In this document: in pieces, positions 16,849-27,142 of the stretch
Layout: each line of letters begins with the position of its first letter
Position numbering within the stretch: position 1 is the stretch's first letter
NCBI GenBank assembly: GCA_018823905.1
Contig: JAHJHL010000178.1
Span: 1-38,498, forward strand
Length of the DNA stretch: 38,498 nt
Direction: 5' to 3'
Source of the DNA: Alphaproteobacteria bacterium
GTDB lineage: Bacteria; Pseudomonadota; Alphaproteobacteria; Sphingomonadales; Sphingomonadaceae
The notes under the pieces: model-generated
Seen by the model: only the letters and a program-made list of their open reading frames with translations
Told to the model about the DNA's origin: nothing
Database searches by the model: none
Translations under genes and position numbers: made by a program

Positions 16849-17470
16849 AGGTGATGCGCTAGGCGATTGCGACGATACTAACGGTGCCAAGCGGCTGCGA
16901 TCGCGGGTGGTGTTGGCAATACCGGCGCCGCACGCGCTACCGTTCATTGAACTGCAGCGAACTAGCCAACACCGGGGCCTTTAGGAGGTATCCTACAATA
17001 TCACCTGATTAAAAAGCTCGTCGTGAAACTGCCGACCACGCCGACTACAGACGAAGCCGCTGCGATTTTGTGGTTGCCGTGGCGATTCGGTTGTTGCGAC
17101 GTTGACCGCGGTTGGGGGTCCCTCGTCGCTACCCAATCCAGTTTGCCTTGCGCCATCGCATCGCTGCGAGGTTGCTTGTCACCGCTTGCCCGCTAGTTTT
17201 GCAGTTCCGGCACCTTCATACTACCCCGAAGCGGCCGGAGGGTCAGTCTCTAGACGGCGTAAATTCTGGCTTGAGACCGGAAAGGCCCTGCCAATAGTGG
17301 CGGGGTCTTTCTTGTCTGGGCGCGACGATTCGCGTCGCTCCCTGCACATTCTTCGCTTCGAAGCGCCGTGCACGGCGTCGATGTCGAGTGCAGAATCGCC
17401 CCATATTAATTCGGGTTGCGGCACGATGTGAAATGTGCGGACAAGATGGGCTGGGGGCGGGTGATCCAAG
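16849..17470. other. Intergenic region before the response regulator
   Basis: No credible gene. The notable content is a repeat with terminator at 17242-17316, also found at 31.5 kb. The remaining sequence up to 17470 should hold the promoter of the response regulator; I cannot place boxes with confidence. Confidence 0.35.
17242..17316 (+). repeat. Dispersed intergenic repeat with terminator, copy A
   Basis: Shares GTCAGTCT..G.CGGCG.AA, then CCGGAAAGGCCCTGCC and a closing hairpin and T-rich tail with 31478-31550. The hairpin AAAGGCCCTGCC (17281-17292) pairs with GGCGGGGTCTTT (17299-17310) through 12 pairs including G-T. It may be a small RNA gene ending in its own terminator, or a mobile terminator repeat. 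Confidence 0.55.
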
Positions 17471-18088
17471 ATGATGACGAAGCACAATATTCTGATCGTG
17501 GACGATCACCGGATCACCCAGAGCGGGTTGCGCTATCTGTTCGCCTCTTCGGACCGCTACGCAGTCGTCGGCACCCTCGATCGCGGCGCGACCGTGAATG
17601 CCTTTGTCCAGTCGCAACCGGTCGATCTCGTCATCCTCGACCTTAACTTGCCCGACGTGCGCGGGGTCAATGTGCTCGCGGAGATCGTCGGTTCGCGCGA
17701 CATGACGGTGATCGTGCTGACCGGTGAAACCCATGTTGCGGAAATTCATTCGGCGCTGAAACTTGGCGCGCGGGCGGTTGTGAGCAAAGGCGATCCGCTC
17801 GATCATATTGTCGCGGCGTGCGATGCGGCCCTGGCGGGGGAAATCTACATATCGCCGCACATCAGCGAGGCTTTGGGCAAGTTCGACCAACCCCCGGTTG
17901 CCTTGTCGTCCCGCCAGATGGCGATCCTTCATTATCTGGCTCAGGGCGAGACCAACAAGGAAATTGCGTATCGCCTGTCGATCGCCCCGCCGACCGTCTC
18001 CTTTCATATCGCCGAATTGCGCCGCAAGCTCGACGTCAGCCATAATCGAAAGATCGTGGAACGGGCGAACGAGCTAAAGCTGCTCTGA
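17471..18088 (+). CDS. NarL/FixJ-type response regulator
   Basis: Protein of 205 residues. The receiver domain (about 5-125) has acidic D11-D12, phospho-acceptor D57 in VILDLNLPD, T84 and K106. A LuxR-type HTH follows at about 145-205 (LSSRQMAILHYLAQGETNKE, then IAYRLSIAPPTVSFHI). It regulates transcription after phosphorylation. It converges on and overlaps by 15 bases a sensor kinase gene, which is the obvious candidate partner despite the opposite strand. A start one codon later is equally possible. Confidence 0.93.
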   Translation: MMTKHNILIVDDHRITQSGLRYLFASSDRYAVVGTLDRGATVNAFVQSQPVDLVILDLNLPDVRGVNVLAEIVGSRDMTVIVLTGETHVAEIHSALKLGARAVVSKGDPLDHIVAACDAALAGEIYISPHISEALGKFDQPPVALSSRQMAILHYLAQGETNKEIAYRLSIAPPTVSFHIAELRRKLDVSHNRKIVERANELKLL

Positions 18089-20326
18089 CCTTGCCACCAG
18101 CAAAGGGTGCTGCGGCAGTTCATGGCACGTCGGCTTGATGGCCATCATCTCCACCAGCTCGCTCAAACGGCCGCGGGTGACCGTGGTGTCATCATAGGTC
18201 AACGCGATGATCGGTTTTGCCCCGTTCTGATGCGCGCTTAGTCCCGCCTCGAAAGCGGGGCGCTGATCGAAATCGAGCACAGTCCAGGCTGAGAGGTTGT
18301 CCTCCAGCTCATCGGCAGACATCGGCGTGACCTTTGCAAAAGCTGCTGGCAGCATGATGCGAACCTCGGTTCCGGATGCGCTCGAGGACAGAATCTCGAG
18401 CGACCCGCACAGCGTTTCGATGATCTTTTTTGCCGCGCCGAAGCCGGAGCCGGTTCCTTGCATCGTTTCGCTCGCGCGCAGCCGGGTCGCAGTGCCGTCG
18501 TTGAGTGCGGTAACGACCTCGCCAGGCATGCCGCAGCCGCTGTCGCGAAGGGTGATCAGCGCACAGCCCTCGGCGACCGCGAGATGGATACTGGCACCGC
18601 CGGTTGCGGTGTATTTGAAACTATTGCCAAGCAGATTGGCGAGCGCGCGCATCAAAAGGGGCTTGTCCGAAATGATCACGACTTCGCCCTCGACCTCTAC
18701 CTCGAGCGCGAGCTTCTTGTTCGCGAACAGGGTCTTGAACATCATCGATAGCGGTTCGACCAGTGCCTGGGCGCGGAAGCTGCTCAGCGCGACAAAATCG
18801 GAATTGCTCGCGGCGATATTGGCACCTGAAATGGTCGTCGAGACAATCTCGCTCAAATAATCGGCCGAGCTTTGCAGCATGTCGACCAACTCGCCGTCGG
18901 CTTCCTCCAATCGATCGGTGCGCTTGAGCACCGCAACGGCGCTGTTGAGCGCGAGAATGACCTGGCGGCTGTCATGGCCCGATGCATGGAGCAGCGCATT
19001 CTGGCTGTGGACCGTCTCGAGGGCCAGCGCTTTGTCTTCGGCGAGGCGCTTGGCTTGCTGGCTCGTTGCAAGCTCGTTGGCGAGCGAGCGGGCGACATTG
19101 GCGTCGGCAGTCACCTTGTCCGACTGAATTTTCTTGAGGTGCAGCCCCAGCGCCAGCGTGACCATTACCGATTCAAAAAGGCCGACCGGACCCGCCAGAT
19201 GCCAGTTGATCGGGAGCCAGGAGAAAATTCCCATTGAGGCAATCGCTGCATAGACGATGAAGACCGCGAGGCTCGCCCAACCGACAAATAGCGGCCACAA
19301 CTGAAAGCCAAGCTGTCGCATCGCGGCGAAGCCGACAAAGGGCAGAAACAAGGCGACGGCTATGGCAACGAGCCACGCCGCTGCATGTAGAAAAAACCGC
19401 ACTTCCGGGGGATATAAGGCCAATCCTGGCTGGAGCAGCATCACCGCGAGGGCGCTGATGATCAAGGCCTTCAAGGCGACATCGCGTTTGGGGAAAAAGC
19501 TCGCGGTCTTGACGAAGCTTCGCCCGAACTGGGCCATGGCGGCGGCAAAGCCGCATTTGAAAAAATCTTCGACAGCCACCCCGGCAAGCGGTTTGTCGTA
19601 GAGAAAGAAGATGGTGATATAGCCTTCCGAGTGGATCGTGTTGAGCGCGAAGAACAGTTCGGCGACGGCCAGCCACAGAAATTCCTTGAAGCCGGTAATC
19701 GAGAAGAACAGGAAATTGAGGAGGAGCAGCGTCAGCGCGCCGACCACGACGCCCGAGACCATCGAGATATTCGCGCGGCGATCCTTGAAGAAGCTGCCAT
19801 AGGTTTCGACCCGAAGCGGCATATAGGTCGAATTCTCCGACAGGAATTCGATCAGGATCAGCTTTTCCTGTGCGGGGTCGAGCACAAGTTCGGTGCTGAA
19901 TGCCTGATACGCGCCGAGATTTTGGCGCGCGTTCTGGGCATTCGTGCCATCGACCAGCATGTCGAGGCGATCGCGCCCGGTTTCGAACATCCGAAACTGC
20001 CTGAGCGAACCACGGCCGGTGGTGAGGATCCAGCTGCCCTGTTCGGTGCCGACGTTACGCAGCCGCAGCAGGACGACCGTCTTGGTCCCGGGCGCCCCGA
20101 AATGGATTGTCGAGCCTTGAATGCGTTCCAGTGGGCCATCGAGCAACGGCACGAGTCCCGGCAGCTCAGACCCGCCAGGCAGCTTTGCGAACCGGATAAA
20201 GGGGGCCACATCTGGCCCGTCTTCGCCTGCGCTCAATTCGATCACAGGCAGAACGGCAGCCGTCGCATGACGCGTGCCGCCCCACGTCGCCAAGGCGAGG
20301 ATCAGTAACGCTAGCAAATTTCTCAT
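18074..20326 (-). CDS. 7TMR-DISM sensor histidine kinase
   Basis: Protein of 750 residues. It has a signal peptide (about 1-24), a periplasmic DISM sensing domain (about 25-175) and a seven-helix membrane block (about 185-398). A coiled linker leads to a phospho-acceptor region with H451 in LLHASGHDSRQ, then an ATPase domain with N box NLLGNSFKYT (564-573), DSGCGMPG (595-602) and GTGSGFG (624-630). About 80 residues after the ATPase domain (670-750) recall part of a receiver fold but lack a phospho-Asp. DISM domains are thought to bind small ligands such as carbohydrates; the ligand here is unknown. GAAGG precedes the ATG. Confidence 0.92.
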   Translation of the reverse strand: MRNLLALLILALATWGGTRHATAAVLPVIELSAGEDGPDVAPFIRFAKLPGGSELPGLVPLLDGPLERIQGSTIHFGAPGTKTVVLLRLRNVGTEQGSWILTTGRGSLRQFRMFETGRDRLDMLVDGTNAQNARQNLGAYQAFSTELVLDPAQEKLILIEFLSENSTYMPLRVETYGSFFKDRRANISMVSGVVVGALTLLLLNFLFFSITGFKEFLWLAVAELFFALNTIHSEGYITIFFLYDKPLAGVAVEDFFKCGFAAAMAQFGRSFVKTASFFPKRDVALKALIISALAVMLLQPGLALYPPEVRFFLHAAAWLVAIAVALFLPFVGFAAMRQLGFQLWPLFVGWASLAVFIVYAAIASMGIFSWLPINWHLAGPVGLFESVMVTLALGLHLKKIQSDKVTADANVARSLANELATSQQAKRLAEDKALALETVHSQNALLHASGHDSRQVILALNSAVAVLKRTDRLEEADGELVDMLQSSADYLSEIVSTTISGANIAASNSDFVALSSFRAQALVEPLSMMFKTLFANKKLALEVEVEGEVVIISDKPLLMRALANLLGNSFKYTATGGASIHLAVAEGCALITLRDSGCGMPGEVVTALNDGTATRLRASETMQGTGSGFGAAKKIIETLCGSLEILSSSASGTEVRIMLPAAFAKVTPMSADELEDNLSAWTVLDFDQRPAFEAGLSAHQNGAKPIIALTYDDTTVTRGRLSELVEMMAIKPTCHELPQHPLLVARSEQL

Positions 20327-20669
20327 CGGCGGCCTTCGTCATCCGATGAGGGACCGCCATTATCACCGAGCGATGCGCGTGGATGAACCATTGCGCGCCC
20401 GAATTTATGATCAACCAGCCCCCCGGTGATTTGCTTGTCGTACCGCTGCAAACTCAACCTGCGCAAGGGCCAGGCCAAAATTTACCCAAAAAAACATTGG
20501 GTAGACGGTCGAGCCTATCGCCCCCTAGGCACGGCGCACGAAGCTGAAGATGGTGTTCGTCCATCCGGCTAGGGGACGCAAAAATTGGTGAGGCGAGTGA
20601 TCCGGTGTGCCGCGTGGTGCACCGGCAAACGCCTTCATTTTGCCGGTAACGCCTTTGGGAGTAGCATTC
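20327..20669. other. Divergent promoter region, kinase / autotransporter
   Basis: These 343 bases separate the minus-strand kinase from the plus-strand autotransporter, so both promoters should lie here. The part at 20470-20510 is AT-rich (a run of six As, then TTGGGTAGACGG). I see no clear operator dyad. Confidence 0.4.
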
Positions 20670-23600
20670 ATGTCGCGCATTTCGAGATCACGACTCTTGG
20701 CCACCAGCGCCGTTGTCGGCCTGTCGATCGCCAATCTGGCATCGCCCGCAAATGCGCAGCAGGTGTTTGGCATTCACAATGATACGCCTGAGTTGCTTGA
20801 GATTGACGTGGCGGCGGGCGAAACGGTCACAGGCGACGACATCGGGATTTACGCCGACAACGGCCCCGTGGTCGTCGACAACGCTGGAATCATTCGCGGC
20901 AACGGCCTGAGTTATGGCAGCATCGACGATCGGCCCAGCGGCGGGATCGTGATCGCCCAGCCGGGCTCGGTGGTGACGAACAGCGGTCAGATCACCGGCG
21001 CCGCCAATGGCGTGACAACATCCTATTTCTTCAGCGAAGACGAAGAAGGAGATAACCTGCCCCCTGAGGCGCTCGCGGCGAATACGACGGTCACCAATTC
21101 GGGTCTGATCCGCGGCGAGGCCGGAAGCGGCGTCGCGTTGATCGGCGGCGGCGACGTCATCAACAGCGGCCTGATCCAGGGCTTTAACGGCAATGTCGGG
21201 AACGGCGCGCAAGGGATCGGGGTCGTCATCGCCGAATATCCCGAAGCCGTTGCGGAAGGCGTCATCGGGGTCGGATCGCTGACCAACAGCCTGACCGGCA
21301 TGGTCGAGGGGCAGCTGTTCGGCGTGCTGCTCTCGGGCGGCGGCACCATCGACAATGCGGGAACGATTCGCAGTACCGGAAACTTCAATCCCGCGACGCC
21401 GAACGTCTCGCCGTTCGGGGTCATTCTTACCGCCAATGCCAGTCAGCCCGATCGCGCCGCGACAGTCAATAACAGCGGTACGATCTCGGGCGTCCTGTTC
21501 GGAATGCTCGCGAACCAGCACCTGGCGACCGCGACGATCAACAATAGTGGGGTCATCACCGGGCAGCAGACCGCGATCATCGGGCTCAACAGCGGCGACC
21601 TGGTCATCAACAATGAAGTCGGGGGGCAGATTACCGCCAATGGACCCGCCATCACGTCGAATGCGGGCACGCTCAGCGTCGACAACAATGGTCTGATCCG
21701 TAGCAATGGCCAGGCCGCGATCAATATCACCACCGCCAACGCCCAAATCGTCAACAATGGGGTAATTCAGGGCGGGGCCTTTGGCGTCACCACCAATTCG
21801 TTTCAGGTTAGCCCCGGCGTTGTCGAGGATCGCTCGTTCAACACGACGGTGATTAACAGCGGTTCGATCACGGGGGTCAACAATGATGGCGTCCGCCTTC
21901 AGGGCGGCGGCACGGTAACCAACAGCGGGCTGATCCAGGGCGTCAATCCCAACCCCGCGGGCACCGACGGCGTTTCGATTTTTGCCGCACCGACGCAGAG
22001 CCTGGAAGGATTTGTTGCGAGCGTCGAGAATCTCGATGGCGGACAGATCATCGGCAACCGCTTCGGCGTTGTCCTGTCAATGGGCGGCGATGTCGACAAC
22101 GCGGGCACGATCAGCGGCAATAACGGCGGCGTGGTAATCCAGAATGGCACGGCCGCCACCGGAATCGACGGCACCTTGATCAACAGTGGTCTGATCGTCG
22201 GCAATGCCGGAAACGGCGTTGCTTTGAACGGGCTGACCGCCGCCACGCTCGCTAACAGCGGCACCATTGCCGGTAATGGCGGCGACGGCGTTTTCGCGTC
22301 GGCACCGGGTGATGCGTTGACCATCTTCACCAATAGCGCCGGCGGCTCGATCACGGGGTCGCAATCGGGCCTGCATGTAGAGCGGGGCGGGCTCGAACTC
22401 GACAATGCCGGGACGATCCGCGGCAACGGCAGCGATCCCGGCGCCAATGCCGCACCGGATGCGGGCGTCACCATCTCGGGTGCCGGCAACTCGATCACAA
22501 ACAGCGGCACGATTTCGGGCACCCGCCTCGGGATCACCACTGCCAGCGTCTTCAATGCGGCGACCGGTCAGCTCGAAGGTTTGGCCATCGATACGTCGGT
22601 CGTTAATTCGGGCACGATCATCGGCGAGAACGACGACGGTGTCCGCCTGATCGGGGGCGGGAGCGTCGAGAACAGCGGCGAAATCCGCGGTCTGGCGGGC
22701 GACTTTACCGACGGCATCTCGATGTTTGCTTACACGGCGCAGCCGAAAGAAGATTATCGCGCCTCGGTCGCCAACGCCGAGGGCGGTGAAATCAGTGGCA
22801 CTCGCTTCGGGACCGTCCTTTCGGGCGGCGGCGAGGTTGTTAATGATGGTGAGATCACGGGGGTGGTCGGCGGCATCTTCATTCAGGGAACCGCGCTCAA
22901 CACCGACCCCGGCGAGGACCGCAGCGGTCTGACCGCCAGCGTCGTCAATACAGGTACGATCACCGGGACCGGCCCGCAGCAGTCGCTCGGCCAGAGCGGC
23001 AACGGCTATGGCCTTGGTTTTGGCAGCGATATGTCGACCGCCACCTTGGATAACAACGGCACGATTGCCAGCGAGCAGTCGGTCGGCGTTTTGCACGGAT
23101 CTTTGGCTGACCTGACGATCACGAACCGCGAAGACGGCGTGATCACCGGCGCCACCTCGGGCATCTACGGCTCGGCGGGTGGCACTCTGGTCGTCAACAA
23201 CGCCGGCACCATTCGCGGTGAGGGCACCTATGACGGATTTGACGCGGTACCAGACGCGGGCGTCACGATCGGGACCGCCGATTCGAGCGTCACCAACAGC
23301 GGCACGATCAGCGGCGCGGGTGCGGGCATTACGACGGTCTATTTGTTCGACAACACGACGAACCAGCTCGTCTTCCTCGCCGACAGCACCGCGGTCACCA
23401 ACAGCGGCACGATCGCGGGTGAAAGCAACGACGGCGTCCGGCTGATCGGCGGCGGCAGCGTAAACAACAGCGGCTCGATTTCGGGCAGCGGTGCGCTGGG
23501 CGCCGATGGCGTATCGATGTTCCGTGCCGATGGGCAGGCGGCGGAGGGTTATGCCGCGACCGTTACAAACGCTGATGGCGGCACGATTGCCGGTGACCGG

Positions 23601-26543
23601 TTCGGCGTCATTCTGTCGGGCGGCGGCGCAATCGAAAACGCCGGGTCGATCTCGGGCGATCTTGGCGGCGTGGTGATCCAGAGCCAGTTCAACGGCGAAG
23701 TTGCCGGGCTGACCGGTGCGCTGGTCAACAGCGGGACCATCACGAGCGCCAATGGCGTCGGCGCGCAGTTCAATGCCGGACTCGCAACGGTCGTCGTCGA
23801 CAACAGCGGTACGATCAGCGGCGCGACCGTGGGTCTGGGGCATGGCACCGATGGTGCAATGACGCTGACCAACAGCGGCAGCATCAGCGGCGGTCAGACC
23901 GGCGTGGCGAGCATTGCCGGCAGCGCCGTGACGCTGGTCAACACCGGCAGCATTGTCGGTACCACCGGCGCGGCCTTCACCTCGCTCACCCAGACCAGCC
24001 TCGACAATGCCGGTGTGCTCACCGGCGGGTCGGGCGTGGCGGTGACGCTCAGCAGCTTTGACGACAGCGTGACGTTGCGGACCGGCAGCGCGATCACGGG
24101 ATCGGTCGATGCAGGTGACGGCGATGACGACCTGACGCTCGACGGCGACATTCTCGTACTTACCGAAGCGCAGCAGCTCACCACTGCCAACGGGTTCGAA
24201 ACCCTCGACGTGGCCGCGGGCTATTGGTCGACCTCGGGCGTCGTCGGCGCCTTCGATAGCGTTACGCTCGCCGAAGGCAGCACGCTGCAAGTCAATGAGG
24301 TCGATCTGGGCGAAGCAGGTGGCACCTCACCGATCGAAACGTCGGTGGTGCGGACCAACGGGTTGCTCGTCCTGAACTTCGGAACGGATGATGTCGTGTC
24401 CGACCTTGACGAGCTGACAATCGAAGGGACGGGCCGCCTGCAGTTGATTGGCGACGCGGTGTTCACAGTCGATACCGCCAATATCGCACACACCGGCGGG
24501 ACGATCATCTCGAATGGCGGCCTGAAACTCACGGGTCTGCTCCAAGGTGACGTGCGGACCGAGGGCGATGGTTTCTTCGAGCTTGGCGCCGGAGGCACCG
24601 AGGGCAGCTTTGCGGGCAACATCGTCAACGATGGCCGCTTCATCTTCAACCGCTCGGACAATTATGATTTCCTCGGCGGCTTCTCGGGCAGCGGTATTCT
24701 CGACAAGCGGGGCGACGGGACGCTGACCTTCATGGGCGATTATGCCTTTCAAGGTGTCACCAACATCATGGGCGGCGCCGTGCGCATCGGCGGCACCATC
24801 GACCCCGAAACCGAATTCGATCTCGGCGAAGGCGGGACGCTCGATATCACCGGCAACGACCAGACGATCGCGGGGCTTGAAGGCGACGAAGGATCGACGG
24901 TTGTCATTGGCGACAGCGAACTGACCGTCAATCAGGAAGGCGACAGCGCGTTCGGCGGCGACATCACCGGCAACGGCAGTCTCGTCAAGGGAGGCGACGG
25001 TACGCTCAACCTGACCGGCGACAGCAGCTACACCGGCCCGACGTCGGTCAATGGCGGCACGCTAGCCATCAACGGCTCGATCGCCTCGCCGGTCACTGTC
25101 AATGAAGGCGGCACGCTGGGCGGCAACGGCAGCGTCGGTTCGACGACCGTCGGCGGCGGCGGTGTGATCGCACCGGGCAACTCGATCGGCCAGCTGACGG
25201 TGAACGGCGATCTCGCCTTCGCGGCGGGCGCGATCTACGAAGTCGAAGTCAATGCGGCCGGTGCTGCCGACCGCATCGATGCCACCGGCACGGTGACGAT
25301 CGCCAACACCGCCCGCGTCGCGGTGCTGGCCGAGAATGGCAATTATAACCCGCGCACCGACTATGTGATCCTGACCGGTGCGACCGGCGTCAGCGGCACC
25401 TTCGGATCGGTGACCACCGACCTTGCCTTCCTCAATCCGTTGCTCCGCTACAGCGCCAATGCGGTCACGCTGTCGCTGTACCGCAACGACATTGATTTTG
25501 CCGATGTCGCGATTGGTTTCAATCAGGCCAGTGTCGCGGGCGCGGTCCAGGCGCTGGGCATCAACAATCCGCTGTTCGAAGCGGTGCTGGTGCAAAACGC
25601 CGCCACGGCGCAGGCCAGCTTTACCGATCTGTCGGGCGAAATCCTCGCCAGCTCGATCAGCGGTCTGACCGACGACAGCCGCCATCTGCGCAATGCGTTG
25701 ATGGGCATGACGGCTCCGCAGGACGGCGGCGCCTTTGTCTGGGGCTCGGCCTTTGGTGGATGGGGTGATTTCGACGCCAACCGCGGCAGCGCGGCGATGA
25801 ACACCGATCACAAGGGTCTGGTCGCGGGCGTCGGAATCGGCGGCAACGGTTTCGCCGCTGCCCTCTCGGCGGGTATCGGTGGTTCGGACTTCGACCTCGA
25901 TGGTCGCAGCGACCGCGCCAAAGTCGACAGCAAATATCTTGCAGCACATGCGACCTACGGGGCCGAAACCGGTCTGCGCGGGTCCGTTGGGATCAGCTAC
26001 GCGTGGCACGACATCGACACCTCGCGCGCTATCACCGTAGCGCCGCTGGGCCAGACGCTGACGTCGAATCGCGACGCCGATACGCTGCAAATCTTTGGTG
26101 AGCTCGGCTATGCAATTGTCACCGGCAACGCCGCGGTCACGCCCTTTGCCCGTTTGGCGCATGTCGATACGGGAAGCGATGCCTTTGCCGAAACGGGCGG
26201 CACCGCGGCGCTGGCAGTCGGCAAAGCCAATCAGAAAACGACCTTCCTCAGCCTTGGCGGACGGGTGCAGTTCAATCTCGGCAAACCGGGCTTCCAGCCT
26301 TATGCCTCGGTCGCCTGGAACCGCGCTTTCGATGACCGCAGCGCGGTGATCGCCTCGCGCTTCGTCTCCGGAACCAACGGGTTCGCGGTGCTGGGTACGG
26401 CGCTGCCGAAAAATTCTGCCGAGCTCGAAGCCGGCTTTGAATTTACCACGGGATCGGTTCGTCTTGGTGCGGCTTATAGCGGCACCCTGGCATCGGATCG
26501 CAACACCCATGGTGCACGCGTGACTGCACGAATCGCCTTCTGA
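20670..26543 (+). CDS. Large type V autotransporter with repeated passenger
   Basis: Protein of 1957 residues. The signal peptide starts MSRISRSRLLATSAVVG and cleaves near SPANAQQ (about residue 30). The passenger (about 35-1680) is built from short NSGTI.G and NAGTI.G rungs, expected to form a beta-helix. Four longer repeats (DGVRLIGGGSV..SG.I.G, then DGVSMF..., then FGV.LSGGG.I.NAG) begin near 20969, 21747, 22491 and 23287. A passenger-associated transport repeat (GTLNLTGDSSYTGPTSVNGG) lies near residue 1450. The beta-barrel (about 1690-1957) ends in ARIAF with terminal Phe. Such proteins act as adhesins or surface structures. ATG at 20670 has GGGAG upstream and begins the signal peptide; an earlier frame start would not. 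Confidence 0.93.
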   Translation: MSRISRSRLLATSAVVGLSIANLASPANAQQVFGIHNDTPELLEIDVAAGETVTGDDIGIYADNGPVVVDNAGIIRGNGLSYGSIDDRPSGGIVIAQPGSVVTNSGQITGAANGVTTSYFFSEDEEGDNLPPEALAANTTVTNSGLIRGEAGSGVALIGGGDVINSGLIQGFNGNVGNGAQGIGVVIAEYPEAVAEGVIGVGSLTNSLTGMVEGQLFGVLLSGGGTIDNAGTIRSTGNFNPATPNVSPFGVILTANASQPDRAATVNNSGTISGVLFGMLANQHLATATINNSGVITGQQTAIIGLNSGDLVINNEVGGQITANGPAITSNAGTLSVDNNGLIRSNGQAAINITTANAQIVNNGVIQGGAFGVTTNSFQVSPGVVEDRSFNTTVINSGSITGVNNDGVRLQGGGTVTNSGLIQGVNPNPAGTDGVSIFAAPTQSLEGFVASVENLDGGQIIGNRFGVVLSMGGDVDNAGTISGNNGGVVIQNGTAATGIDGTLINSGLIVGNAGNGVALNGLTAATLANSGTIAGNGGDGVFASAPGDALTIFTNSAGGSITGSQSGLHVERGGLELDNAGTIRGNGSDPGANAAPDAGVTISGAGNSITNSGTISGTRLGITTASVFNAATGQLEGLAIDTSVVNSGTIIGENDDGVRLIGGGSVENSGEIRGLAGDFTDGISMFAYTAQPKEDYRASVANAEGGEISGTRFGTVLSGGGEVVNDGEITGVVGGIFIQGTALNTDPGEDRSGLTASVVNTGTITGTGPQQSLGQSGNGYGLGFGSDMSTATLDNNGTIASEQSVGVLHGSLADLTITNREDGVITGATSGIYGSAGGTLVVNNAGTIRGEGTYDGFDAVPDAGVTIGTADSSVTNSGTISGAGAGITTVYLFDNTTNQLVFLADSTAVTNSGTIAGESNDGVRLIGGGSVNNSGSISGSGALGADGVSMFRADGQAAEGYAATVTNADGGTIAGDRFGVILSGGGAIENAGSISGDLGGVVIQSQFNGEVAGLTGALVNSGTITSANGVGAQFNAGLATVVVDNSGTISGATVGLGHGTDGAMTLTNSGSISGGQTGVASIAGSAVTLVNTGSIVGTTGAAFTSLTQTSLDNAGVLTGGSGVAVTLSSFDDSVTLRTGSAITGSVDAGDGDDDLTLDGDILVLTEAQQLTTANGFETLDVAAGYWSTSGVVGAFDSVTLAEGSTLQVNEVDLGEAGGTSPIETSVVRTNGLLVLNFGTDDVVSDLDELTIEGTGRLQLIGDAVFTVDTANIAHTGGTIISNGGLKLTGLLQGDVRTEGDGFFELGAGGTEGSFAGNIVNDGRFIFNRSDNYDFLGGFSGSGILDKRGDGTLTFMGDYAFQGVTNIMGGAVRIGGTIDPETEFDLGEGGTLDITGNDQTIAGLEGDEGSTVVIGDSELTVNQEGDSAFGGDITGNGSLVKGGDGTLNLTGDSSYTGPTSVNGGTLAINGSIASPVTVNEGGTLGGNGSVGSTTVGGGGVIAPGNSIGQLTVNGDLAFAAGAIYEVEVNAAGAADRIDATGTVTIANTARVAVLAENGNYNPRTDYVILTGATGVSGTFGSVTTDLAFLNPLLRYSANAVTLSLYRNDIDFADVAIGFNQASVAGAVQALGINNPLFEAVLVQNAATAQASFTDLSGEILASSISGLTDDSRHLRNALMGMTAPQDGGAFVWGSAFGGWGDFDANRGSAAMNTDHKGLVAGVGIGGNGFAAALSAGIGGSDFDLDGRSDRAKVDSKYLAAHATYGAETGLRGSVGISYAWHDIDTSRAITVAPLGQTLTSNRDADTLQIFGELGYAIVTGNAAVTPFARLAHVDTGSDAFAETGGTAALAVGKANQKTTFLSLGGRVQFNLGKPGFQPYASVAWNRAFDDRSAVIASRFVSGTNGFAVLGTALPKNSAELEAGFEFTTGSVRLGAAYSGTLASDRNTHGARVTARIAF

Positions 26544-26579
26544 TCACGCGACCCGATCAGAAGCGGTAGATGCAGCAGG

Positions 26580-26615
26580 GGCCGGGGCGACGTTTGTTGC
26601 TCCGGCCTCATTTTT
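26580..26615 (+). terminator. Terminator after the autotransporter
   Basis: GGCCGGGGCGAC (26580-26591) pairs with GTTGCTCCGGCC (26596-26607) over 12 pairs including G-T, with a four-base loop. TCATTTTT follows. It starts 36 bases after the stop. Confidence 0.8.
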
Positions 26616-27142
26616 GCGGTCATATATTCCGGCATATAGGCCGTTCGCCGTAAGGTGGTGGCGCCCGTATTCCATATTTCTCACGTGTCGTCGGACTGGC
26701 AGAAATCGGCCACACCGAGCCCGATAGTCGTCCGACTGCAACGCGCCCGATCTCCTACGTAACCGGGCACTTGGGGCGTGTCTGAAAGCGGACGTTTTGA
26801 CGCCGCGGGGGAAGGGCTTCCGCTTCGCGCCTCATCCCGGCCATTCGCGCGGCCGCTGAAGGCGCGGCGCTGATTGAGGCCAATTCGCGAGCCGATATCC
26901 AAGGCTTTTCGGAAGCCCCCTAATTTAGACGGATTTTGGCGATGCTTCGATCAGGGCTATGAAGGCGATACAACGCCATTCTAGGAACTCTCACTGTCAA
27001 AGATTCCTATCTTTCTTAACATACACCGCGGTCTCATAACGGCACGGCGCCATGTAATGTCTAGTTTTTGTTAGGAAATTGGCTAGGTTTCTGCCATTGT
27101 GACGCCGGGTCGATTGTTAAATTAACCTAACAGGGGTTGTTC
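26616..27142. other. Intergenic region before the second PEP-CTERM gene
   Basis: No credible gene. The part at 26770-26920 is GC-rich and the rest AT-rich, suggesting a patchwork origin. The final 150 bases include TGTTAGGAAAT at 27069-27079, which recurs before the third PEP-CTERM gene, and its partial inverse CCTAAC near 27126. Confidence 0.4.

Noticed and set aside
20969-23700. Regular repeats that might be a CRISPR array
   Set aside because: The repeats are in-frame protein repeats of an autotransporter, of unequal length and degenerate; no cas genes are present.
22077-24290. 737-codon minus-strand frame inside the autotransporter
   Set aside because: It is antisense to a clear repeat-rich passenger; its Arg/Ala/Asp-rich composition mirrors the GC-rich codons of the other strand, and it has no domain.
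26770-26930. Insertion sequence remnant
   Set aside because: GC-rich patch with no terminal inverted repeats, target duplication or transposase motif that I can see.
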